Below are positions 10,920-22,338 of a DNA stretch of 64,000 nucleotides, in pieces. Numbering within the stretch: the stretch's first letter is position 1; each line of letters starts with the position of its first letter. Source of the stretch: Wolfiporia cocos (taxonomy: Eukaryota; Basidiomycota; Agaricomycetes; Polyporales; Phaeolaceae); assembly GCA_029448655.1 (NCBI GenBank), contig JACCLO010000012.1:1612001-1676000 (forward strand), written 5' to 3'. Made by a program: the position numbers and the translations under genes. The notes beneath the pieces are model-generated. The model did no database searches. It saw nothing but the letters and a program-made list of their open reading frames with translations, and had not been told where the DNA came from.

Positions 10920-12245
10920 GAGTTATGTGTGAGGAGGCAGAGCGTGTCGGACGACGTCAAACATACCTGCCAGCATGTCCTCGGATGCAGATTGTGTTGG
11001 AAGTAATGCGTCGTTGCGTGCGACGAGCGCCATCGTAGCGTCAGGGGGCGATGACGAAGGGGCAAAAACATTGGGGCGTACCTGATCGTCGTGTACTTTT
11101 GCCGTAGCGCCCGTCCTGTACTTAAGCGTTTCGGAGGGGTCAGAACGCCTCGCCGGTTTGACCCAAAGCATACCTTACCTTGGTCCCTGTTCGATTGAAT
11201 CGTCGCGTCCTCAGCCTTCCGGCTGTGCTTACCCGGCTCAGCGTAGCGATTTTCAACATATTGTTGAGAACGACTGGATGCTAGTTGCGGGCCGCCTCAC
11301 TGATTGGCCTGAAGAGCGTGTCAACAGGGTTTGAATTCCTAGCGATGCGGGATTATGGTCATTTTGCTCACTTTGAGTGCGGATCTACCAATGACCGCGA
11401 CCAATTATACGAGTTGTTTGACTGGTCGCGTGGTTCATACTGCTTGAAGATAACGTCTACTGTAGTGGGTACTCAGCCTCACCGTAGCCGAGAAACCTCC
11501 AATTTGAAAAAAATAGCCAGTACATCCTATAGGCTATCATAGAACTGGAGGCGTCAACGTCTGAATATCATCGTACCATTGCATCTTAATAGTAAGCAAC
11601 TTAAAAGCTAGTGAATCGGCACCTCTCGGCCGTTTATTGAATCTCTTACCCTCTCGCTCACAAATCGCATTATCCCCCAGGGGCTTATGAAGATGATGTT
11701 GAAGGAGAATGTGTGAATTTCTAGCGCATACATGTAGTCTCACACTATTTCAGCGTACCTGTACGGACGACGACCTCGGTAATAGTCCCGTAGATTGAGA
11801 GGTGCTGTTCACTGAATTGGTTTTTCGCGTCATTGTGCAAACCTCAGCACGTACTTTGTATATGTCGCTTTCATTGATACTCTGCGGCAATCCTTGGCGA
11901 ATTGAAGGTCTTAGAGAGACGTTTTCACGGGAAAAATGGCAAATAGAGCTCACGTCCTAAGTACAACCTCGACTTGCCTGCCACGTTCGCCGCCGGGGCG
12001 GACTTTTCCACAATAATCGGTGTTGAAGACAAGAGATCCAGGAGGCAATTGCAGGGGGAAGAGTGTGAAAACTTTGGCAAGAAGTTGTTCTAAGGCGGGG
12101 GAAAGCGCGAAGAGCTGTCAGGATTCGCACTCCGTATGGACAATAGCAATATTGCATCCGTCAAGACGCGCCAATACGCGTCGCCCTTGGCATAACCTGA
12201 GGTACCGCGGCAGGAAGGAGGCGTCATCCTCATACGCCTGAGAGC
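10920..12245 (-). pseudogene. Unrecognised multi-exon coding-like region (gene or relic)
   Basis: Reading down the minus strand, several pieces have protein-like composition. They are AYEDDASFLPRYLRLCQGRR and RVLARLDGCNIAIVHTE (12240-12125), LPPGSLVFNTDYCGKVRPGG (about 12060-11980), NQFSEQHLSIYGTITEVVVR (about 11830-11760, then a GTACGC donor), ADSLAFKLLTIKMQWYDD (about 11615-11560), KQYEPRDQSNNSYNWSRSLV (about 11450-11390) and a piece at 11170-10930 containing FAPSSSPPDATMALVARND. I could not join them in one frame and recognise no domain. It may be an unrecognised gene with many introns or a decayed one, and transposon origin is possible. Confidence 0.3.
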
Positions 12246-12430
12246 AATGTGCCATGCTATATGCTTCGTAATGATGATGTTAATAAGATACAGGCGCTCG
12301 TCTACAAGATGTCTTCACGCAGGGCGCAATGACCTTACGTGATCGTTGGCAATCCAGAGGCAGCGCTCCAGGCCCTTACAACATTATGGATACAGGAAGC
12401 CCACGTGCTTCCTCGGCATGATCACTCCTC

Positions 12431-14430
<2,000 letters not shown>

Positions 14431-14943
14431 GTTACAGCTACAGCGTCGATTATGGGGCCAAGGCAAGCGTCGCAGCCAGATTTGAAGGAGTCAATGAACT
14501 GTATTGCCACCAGCGGGCATCCATTCAGCCAATGAGTAAGCGAGACAAAGGCCGGATTGCTTCTACTGTACTGTCATGCTTAGGCGACGTCCCCCGTAAG
14601 TTGGCATTTCTGACTTGGTTTATCACTTTGTAAACCCGATTTGAGCCAGATTGGCGCCCACCCGTGCGCCCGCGGGCGCTAGAGTGCCTATTTTGGCATG
14701 TGTCGAGTCCGCCACACGCGCCACATTCAATACCACAGTCACTGCGAGGCTATCTGCTCCGCTCCCTGGCATGCCACGTTGGTTGTTCTTTTGGCCTTAC
14801 CTCTGCACCGCACTCACTATACTGTATGAGGTTGAAAGAAAAGAAAATAATGAAATCAGCACCGGTGTAAGCTGTGGCACCCTGTCCTGATCGGGACTGA
14901 TGGAAAGAGTGACATAATGGAGGCTGTCATCTATAAGTATTGG
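14431..14943. other. Upstream flank of the PLP enzyme gene
   Basis: No gene is seen. The sequence next to 14430 would hold the minus-strand promoter. Short plus-strand frames at 14415-14890 overlap each other and have no recognisable content. Confidence 0.4.
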
Positions 14944-15345
14944 GAGCTCGTGTGGGAACTAGCACATTTTACACATGGGAAATGCACATGGCGAGCACGT
15001 TTGCTGTGTGGCATCTGTAGGGTGCCTGCAAGGCACACGTGCCATTTGCAAAGGTATTACAAGCAAAGCAACAAAATTGTGGCAAAGCCACAGAAAGTAA
15101 GGGGAGCTTGCGTGGGACTCAGCACAAGAAATGCACAAGAAATGCACATGGTGAGCACATTTGCCATGTGGCATCCATAGAGTGCCCATTAAGCATGCAA
15201 TGGCACCTGCAAGGCATGCGTGCCGGTTGCAAAGGTATTACAAGCAAAATGACAACAATACCGAGCATTAGCGAGGTGGAGGAGTGGCTGAGTGAGCAGA
15301 GATAAGCAATAACTCCTAGAATACATATTTGTGGCAAAGCCACAG
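14944..15345 (+). repeat. Direct repeat, two diverged copies of about 160 bp
   Basis: Copy 1 spans about 14944-15096 and copy 2 about 15107-15345. Shared words include TGCAAAGGTATTACAAGCAAA (15047 and 15228), the GAAATGCACATGG block (14978 and 15137), TGTGGCATC and GTGGCAAAGCCACAG (15080 and again at 15331). Copy 2 has insertions. There is no coding potential. GTGGCAAAGCCAC is itself a short palindrome. It looks like part of a non-autonomous mobile element, unassigned. Confidence 0.55.
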
Positions 15346-16206
15346 GTAATTAAGCTAGTAGCTATAATGTGGCCTCGAATCTGGCATCTACTCAGGCCTA
15401 TAGGCCATGCTGGAGTGCAAATATTGGGCACTGAACATTTGTAGCAGCGAAATCACGGATCAAGCTTGAGCGGCAGGTGGATCTCTGCTAGGCGGTTGGC
15501 GCTGCGCACATCCGTTTGCCCTCAATGACAAGGTCCAATCTCGCCCGGCTAGACAAGCCCGCGCGAATTTGAGAAAAGTGCGCAAGTGTTGCAGGTAGAG
15601 ATCATCTACCCAGTGATCGTGAATGACCGCCTCGCATCGTCACCACCGAATCAACTTCGACAGTACGCGGTCAGCTTTGTCCCAAGCGCCGGAACGTCGC
15701 CGAGTATATGCTTACCAGACTCCTATATGGATCATTTCTGGAAGTAGGTCAACTGTTCCCCAGTCAGATAGGCCGCGGACGATATCATGGTCACCCTGCA
15801 CCGTGTCGAGCGTACAGCGACTCCCCCTTCAAGTTCCGTCTCCACAGAGGATCCAGGTGACGCTAACATGAACACGCACTCTCCACGCGCGGGGGTGCTT
15901 TTCGCACCAGCGGGTCATCACGGGCACAGCCATCAGCACGCGCGTCCTCATCAGCACACTCCTGAAAGCCTGCACGGGCGCTTGACACCGGGCGTAGCGG
16001 CGCCACAGAGACGCACAGGGTCCTTCCCTTCCCACAGATATCAGGGTCAATTGAAACGGACTTGCCTCATCGATGTGCGGAACGAGGACAACACGTGTAG
16101 CGGCATCTAGAAGGCCCATCTACGCGGCTGTCTCCTCCTCTTCAACCCTCGAGCTGGACCCCTTACAACTCCTTCCGACCTCCACACTCTCCTCTTCACC
16201 AACGAG
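15346..16206 (+). other. Upstream region of the BTB gene with one coding-like frame
   Basis: A plus-strand frame at 15787-16110 encodes a His/Pro/Ala-rich stretch (LFAPAGHHGHSHQHARPHQH) that could be an exon of an unrecognised small gene or a chance frame. The 90 bases before 16207 are CT-rich (CTGTCTCCTCCTCTTCAACC, then CTCCACACTCTCCTC), typical of a fungal core promoter or 5' leader, and support the start codon at 16207. Confidence 0.4.
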
Positions 16207-19153
16207 ATGGCACACAGTCACAGAAACTCCGTCGACGCCGTCTCCGAGAAGATCAGGCGGCATAACAAGTACTACCTCTCGAACGGGGACGTCCATTTCC
16301 TGGTGAGTGTGGCTCGCGGCTCGCTTACGACTGCGCCCCTGGACTGATACGCGATCGCGGCGATCCAGGTGGAGAACTATCTGTTCCGCGTGCACAGGTA
16401 TTTCTTCGAGCGCGAGTCGGCGTGGTTCCGCGAACGGTTCGCCGTCGCGGCGGGGCCGGGCCAGAACGCGAAGGGATCGTCCGACGCGAACGCATTCCCG
16501 CTCGACGACATCCTCGCCAACGACTTTGCGCGCTTCCTCTGGGTGTTCTACAATCCGTGAGTGCCCCCTCCCTCGTCTACCCCGGCGAGCGCATACCGAG
16601 ACCGTCCCCAGCAAATACTCGATCTATGACGCCACGATCGAGGACTGGACGGCGATACTGAAGCTCGCGTACGACTGGCGGTTCGCGGAGGTCAAGAAGC
16701 TCTGCTGCCGCGAGCTCGAGAAGTTCGACATCGCGCCGGTGCAGAAGATCGAGCTCTACCAGACGTACGAGCTCGACAAGAAGCTCCTCATCCCGTCGTA
16801 CATCGCGATGTGCACGCGCCAGGAGCCGCTCAGCGTCAAGGAGGGCCGCCAGCTCGGCCTTGAGACCGCGCTCCTGATCGCGACCGCGCGCGAGACCACG
16901 CGCGGCAGGGCGGCTAGCAGGGTGCAGGGCAGCCCCTCGCTCGCAGCACTCGAGGACGAGGATCTCGTCACGATCATGAAAGATGTTTTTGGAATCGCGG
17001 TTACACCCTCGTCCCCTTCCCTGAGCCCTCTCGAGGGTGGTTTCGGCGGGAGCCCGTCAAGGCTGAGGAGCAGCGTCCTTGGGCTTTCCCCAACTCCAGG
17101 CAAAGCCTCATTGCATGCGACAGAAGCAAGTTCGTTCTCTACAGTGACAGAGGTGTTTGGCAGCGCTTCGCCGACGCCCACGATGATCTCGACCGAGAAT
17201 GCCAAACCTTCCGCTAAGTCTCTAGGTCAATTGACACCGGATCCCTCTCCTCCTTTTCTCAGCAGTCAACTGAATTCTCTATTTCAATCGCAGGCAACGG
17301 TGCAGGAGCCAACGGAAACACAGGAAACGCCGATGCTAATGACACCGAATCCGAATCTAAAGCCGCCACAGAGGGAGACGGCGAGGGAGAGGAGGGAGAG
17401 AAAGACGACGGAGAGGGAGGCGACCCCGCCCTCAGCACCCCAGCCAAAGAAGAATCAAACTGGTTCTCCTCCGCAACGAAGGGAAGGGGACACAAGAACA
17501 AGAAGGGCGGGAAGTGAGGAGGGACCTACGGACGATGTTACGAGTACTGCCGGATCGAGCGCACCTTTACTTCCACAATCCGATTTTCTTCATGCTTCTG
17601 ATGCGGCCTCTACCGCTCAGCAACCTCCTCCTGCAGATAGCGCCAAGATATTGATCGATGCAGTGGGCAGCGGCGCTGAGAGTGCGGTGGGCGAAGTGGG
17701 CGAAGTCGTAGCAGAGCTTGGATCCGGTGCCGAACAAAGGTCCGGTGCCACCAGCAAGGAGGAAGTTTCCAGCCAGAATCAGGAAGTGGCGGCAGCTGAC
17801 GAGTCCACGCAGACCGCAGTGGTTAGCTCCCCATCAGACCCTATCCCCCATACAGACCCGCCTGCAGGCAGTGGCGCCGCTGCGCCCACAAATGTCACCA
17901 CAGGTGCACCATCCGGCGATACCGTCGAAGGAAATGAGCCTTCCGAACAGGCACCCGCGGGTTCTACCCTCGATCGCAGCGTGGACGAGATCGCAGCCAA
18001 CGGCGTAACGCAGATTTCGGACGTTCCTCGTGTTGATGCAGGTGTTCCCAGGAGTGCAGGCCAAGAGAGTCTTTCTGGGAGCAAGCCCGAGGCTCTGGAT
18101 AATTCCCAGCAGCCTACTGGAGCGGAAGGCAGTCCGGAGGCCAGGAGCGGTCAGGAGGAAGCAGCAGAAGGCGCAGCTGCGGCCGACCGCGCCACCGTGT
18201 CTGCTAAAGCGCCCACAGAAGCACGTACAGACGCCGAGGATAGGACAAAGGCTGCAGCGGGTGCTGAGCATGGCTCAACCCAGGGCACTGGAAGCGGCAT
18301 CGCACAGGCTGGGGCGAGTGGGAAGGAGTCTCCAACAATCGCAGTCAGGTCCGAGCCGATTGCTTCGATCGTGCAAGTTATCGAACCGCCTGTTGATGCA
18401 ACAGGCGGTCCTTCCGAGTCTGTGGATTCAGGCGACATTCATCGGGCCGACAGTCTCGCGACCGCCGGCATCGCCACGAGCGTAGCCAGCGAGGCCCGCT
18501 CGCCGGCAGCGTCTGTCATGCAGACCAAGGAATCAGCGGCCGGTGCGCCTTCGACCCATTCTTCACCTGCGCCAGCAGCTGTGGGGTTGGATACAACCCT
18601 CGAGCGATCCACCGAGTTGGATGCTGCACCCGCAAAGACCACTGAGGCACTAGCTAACACGCCAATCAACATGTCTAGCGCAGAGCACAACCAGACGCCT
18701 GCAGCAGCCTCCGAGATCGCAGCAAAGAAGGACGCCCCGGATACTGCGACAATCGCCGAGCCTAGTGCCTCACTGTCGGGTGCTTCGGGTTCCCCAGCAG
18801 ATAAGAACAGCGGGCCCAAGATCTCTACGACTGGTGTCGATGGAGCAAGCACAGCGAGGCCCGTGAACGGAGCTAAGTTCGCGGGAACCAGTCCGCTGAG
18901 GGGTGGCGGAACCCCTAGGACACCGACAAGGGGACAGCCATCTGTCGCTTGGGGTCAATCTAGGACGATCAGGTCTCCGCCACAGGTGCCGTCCGTGCAA
19001 TCCCCCAGCAAGCCTGCTCAACCAGCATTATCGCCGCAGTCGGCATCATCATCTCCTGGTGGAGTCGCAAACACGCTATTCGGAGTGCTCAAAAACTTCA
19101 CCAGCGAGCAAAAGAACGACGACGATACCGAGTTTTCTTGGTTCAAAGATTGA
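16207..19153 (+). CDS. BTB/POZ-domain protein with long disordered tail
   Basis: Exons 16207-16302, 16369-16556 and 16612-19153 (introns 66 and 55 nt) give about 941 aa. Residues about 20-190 form a BTB-type domain in the style of Agaricomycete families: YYLSNGDVHFLVENYLFRVH, ESAWFRERF, DDILANDFARFLWVFYNP, then a helical part with WTAILKLAYDWRFAEVKKLC. BTB domains mediate dimerisation and protein contacts, often with cullin-3, but the partner here is unknown. The remainder is low-complexity, rich in Ala/Ser/Pro/Glu, ending GVLKNFTSEQKNDDDTEFSW. Around 17256-17515 a second frame is also open and looks more natural (acidic, ending WFSSATKGRGHKNKKGGK before a TGA), so an intron or a frame change there is possible and the C-terminal two thirds are uncertain. 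It is paralogous to and convergent with the gene at 19307-20285. Confidence 0.72.
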
Positions 19154-19306
19154 TTCGTGTTCTTGCAATCATTTGAGGCCGCTGGATATCTCGTGCGCAC
19201 CGAGGTGGTGCTCGGACGTATGACTGGGACTGGGATCTTGCATTTGCGCTCTAAGATTCTACATGATAATTATACAATCTTCATAAATAGGTCATTTCGC
19301 TGTCAG
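19154..19306. terminator. Shared 3' region of two convergent BTB genes
   Basis: Only 153 bp separate the two stop codons. AT-rich bases at 19255-19290 (ACATGATAATTATACAATCT, then TCATAAATAGG) are the likely site of 3' end formation. Overlapping convergent transcripts are likely. Confidence 0.4.
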
Positions 19307-20285
19307 TCATATCCAGTCCGATTCGAGCCCGAAAGCATCCACGACGAGCTTGGTATTATGCGAGAGCTTCTCAGCGCTGCTAGCAGCTAACTTGCCCACG
19401 CGTGCTTTCTGCGATCCCACGGATGAGCTCTCAGAAGAACCTGACCTGACGCTGCTCGCATAGGAAACCCTCCTCATGTTCAACGATGCGCGCACGAATC
19501 TTGAGTCCTGCATGTCCCTCGCTGCTACGGACGCCCTGGGGCCAGCCGTCTGCGTGCTGCTGCCGCGGCGTGCCGAGCGAATTTGCTCGCGCAGCTGGGC
19601 AATGGTCGTGGTGGTCTCAAGCCCAAGCCTTCGCGCCTCGGAGATTGTCAAAGGGTCCGGCCGCTCGCAAAGCACGAGGTATGCGTCCACCGCCCAGCGC
19701 CCGTGGATATCGTGCGTGCGTGCCAGTACAACCTTGTCGACGGCGCTGATGTTCAGTTTCTGCAGTTCGCGGATAGCGAGCTCGCGGATGTCCTCGAAGT
19801 CCCAACGAGTGGCCATATCAAGGATGGAAGCCCATTCGTCTGCAGTTTTGGCTCTGTACGCACCAAATACTCTGATGCATTGAGCATCGAGCATGAGCTC
19901 AATGGCTGGTCAGCTCAATCGTCGACGACCTACGGTGGGTAGACGATCCACAGCAGCCTTTCGAAGTCAGCCTTCGAGACATCCGGCAGCTTTACTGGGT
20001 TCTCGTCGCAAGACCCTTCGGGTCTACCTGTGGAGGATACCATCGGGAGGGAAAATATGTCTCTGAAGAGTCCCGAGTGCCTGCTGAACGATGAGCGATA
20101 GACTCTAAAGAGCACATTCTCGGCCTTTGAATACCATGCCACATCAACATCAGACGTAGAGCGAGAAAAAGAAGTTTACGTACCAACATGACCAAGTTAC
20201 CATCTTCGAAATAGTATTCTGGGTGGTAAGTGGGCAGAATAGACGACTTTACAGCGACAGTGATTCGAGGTGCTCCGGATGGCAT
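19307..20285 (-). CDS. BTB/POZ-domain protein
   Basis: Three exons, 20285-20184, 20124-19934 and 19871-19307, give about 285 aa. Introns are 59 nt (GTACGT..TCAAAG) and 62 nt (GTAGGT..CATCAG). The BTB domain spans about residues 20-170: YYFEDGNLVML, ENVLFRVYRSSFSRHSGLF, VSKADFERLLWIVYPP, then ADEWASILDMATRWDFEDIR and EARRLGLETTTTIAQL. These match position by position the gene at 16207-19153, so the two are paralogs arranged tail to tail. The C-terminal 90 residues are Ser-rich and disordered (SSVRSGSSESSSVGSQK). The start codon opens MPSGAPRITVAVKSSI, a usual short leader for the family. The role is probably adaptor-like; the target is unknown. Confidence 0.8.
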
Positions 20286-20595
20286 AGCTTGGACGTCGTA
20301 GTACCAGATTGAACCACGATGGCGGGGGCTGTGAGCCCTTTATACAGGCTGTGCGACCGACGCACGTGTTTGGAACGGGTATAACATGCGAGACATGCCA
20401 GGCGGCTGGATGGACGACGCAACGCAATAGAATAGACCATCCGTTTCATACTTCAGTAGTTCTGACACTTCATAATACTCAAAGTAAACCTACATTGCTG
20501 ATCAGCCATACGTTTCGCATTTACGAGAGACTTACAAAAAATCAGAAGCAAAGAATGGGTGACCGTGAAACTCCGAGTTAGGTTGATCCGCATCC

Positions 20596-21591
20596 CTAAA
20601 CATCCCTCCTTTGTTGGAAAACCCGCTCAAACTCTTCATAGGTCTCTCTTCCCAGAATGGCAAATACGACGTGATCAAACGAACCCTGAAACCTAGATCC
20701 ATCATTTAAAAGCAGATCGGCCCAAATACCCGCAACGGTGTCGATCTTGTTGCGAAACACGCCCGTACCAAAGCTGCCAAGCACCACATTCCGCACACCT
20801 TGCTTCTCGAACAGAAAGAGGATCCGGGCCATTCGCTCTCTCATGAGCTTTGCGATCTTGTCTTCGATAGCGGTGTCATCTGCACCATCCGCCGCACCTT
20901 GGCGTACAGATCCTGCGTTCACCGCTGCACTCGTTAACACATCAACATCCAAGCGCTCGATCCATGCGCCATCATCGTCTCGGAAAACTGCAACTCCTGG
21001 AGAGTAGATCATGGCATGTGAATAATATCCGCCCTTCGGGTTGTGGGCGTGGAGCTTGTAAAACGATTGAGCGACACGCATCATCAATGTGGGGTAGAGT
21101 GTCGAGGATCGGGCAATGGACTCCTCTTGTGCCTGTGCGCCATTCTTAAATCCGCCTCCGGGTTTGGTCGCAGATGCAAAGTTTAAAATGCCCACTTTCC
21201 GTGGAGGAGAGGTGGGGTTTGCGGCGTGCAGCTTGGCGGACAGTAGCCGTGCGCCTTCCAGCGTGGAAACCTCGAGGAGCGACACGTCGCCAGCCGCCCG
21301 GCTTCCTTGCGGACGCAAGGCAGCCCATCCTGACAAGAGAGAGTCGGGATCGTAATACTGGGTGCCCTTCTTGGAAGCCAAAATCGCTACGCTGAGATCG
21401 ACTGTGGCACCATTGAGCGTGTAAGATCCGCGATCAATGGCCTCCAGAGTGTCGTCGGCTATCGTTTGCAGTCGTTCGCGCTTTTCAACCCTTTCGTGTT
21501 CCTCTCCCCTTTTCTAATGTCAGATCGTTGCAGTCGAACCATATCAACGCGGTGTCATGGATTTTCGAACCTGTGACGTTGATACGGACAT
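20596..21591 (-). CDS. PARG-like macrodomain protein (TIGR02452 / DUF2263 type)
   Basis: Two exons, 21591-21571 (seven codons, MSVSTSQ) and 21513-20596, with a 57-nt intron (GTTCGA..CATTAG), give about 312 aa. The core carries the microbial poly(ADP-ribose) glycohydrolase signature: ILNFASATKPGGGFKNGAQA followed by QEESIARSSTLYPTL (GGG-x(n)-QEE), then YYSHAMIYSPGVAVFRDDDG and NVVLGSFGTGVFRN, a macrodomain-like phosphate loop. Known relatives hydrolyse ADP-ribose polymers through the two glutamates of QEE, which are present. The N-terminal helix (EEHERVEKRERLQTIADDTL) fits the family. The first exon was chosen because the open frame alone has no ATG near the usual start. Likely role: ADP-ribose removal in nucleus or cytosol. 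The promoter side borders a retrotransposon 377 bp upstream. Confidence 0.88.
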
Positions 21592-21967
21592 CGTTCGATG
21601 AGATGTGAGTATGCGCTTCATGCACTGCATGCAGCAGATTTGCTAGAGCAGCCGGTTGTCGCTCTGAGCAGACAGCTTATCAATGAGCGAGACGACTTAC
21701 GATGCGAATACGCAGATCTAGTTCAGGTTGTCTTACTCACTGTTACACGGGCGGAGTATTCCTGTAAATCGTTTTGAAGACCTTCGATTATTCTTTCCGG
21801 CCTGAGATATCAATACAAGCAAGACTTCGCATAAGCACGGGGCGGAGGATGATCGATGATCGATTATCAATAACCGTAAACAAACAATGGCTAGGCTGAT
21901 CAGTGACTGTGGTGTCGTGGCTAGCGCCGCATGCAATTTGTGTAAAGGCATGCTAGCCTCAGCTGAT
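21592..21967 (-). promoter_or_regulatory. Upstream region of the PARG-like gene, cut by the retrotransposon
   Basis: This is the 376 bp between the start codon at 21591 and the LTR at 21968. It holds the likely promoter; no defined factor site is seen. The retrotransposon target duplication CTGAT lies at 21963-21967, so anything that formerly lay further upstream now sits beyond 30167. Confidence 0.45.
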
Positions 21968-22338
21968 TGACACAAGCGTATTCTTAAGCAACTACTCAGG
22001 GGAATATTACTCGCGTGAAAGCGTATTCCTAGTCTGAGGCTACTCAAGGCAACAAAGGCCAAGACGAGTCTGGGGTGCTCCCTGCTCGTCTGGCTGGTAT
22101 ATATGCTCGTAGGCTGTTTGTACATGTTTGGCTACTATACAGTATTACGTAAGCTGATAGACCGTTTAGAGTATGGTAAACCCTATCGTAGGTGTAGAGC
22201 CACATCAAGGGTGTCCGGGGTCTGTGTGGGCACGTGTGGGGTGTTCGGGGTCCTTGCACGTGATGCATAGGCGGGCGCTTAGATAAGATAAGGGTTGTCC
22301 CTAGTCGCAAGCTAGTTGGAGAAAATCGGCTTGTGACA
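21968..22338 (-). repeat. 3' LTR (in element orientation)
   Basis: 371 bp, TG...CA ends, with no difference seen from 29792-30162. The polyprotein frame reads into it and stops at 22301. On its inner side (22339-22355, minus strand) lies a purine run, CTAGAAGAGGGGGTAC, the likely polypurine tract. Confidence 0.93.

Noticed and set aside
21733..22310. Small frames of 88-130 codons in the LTR (repeated at 29701-30134)
   Set aside because: They lie in both LTR copies; LTRs are regulatory and these frames have no gene-like features.
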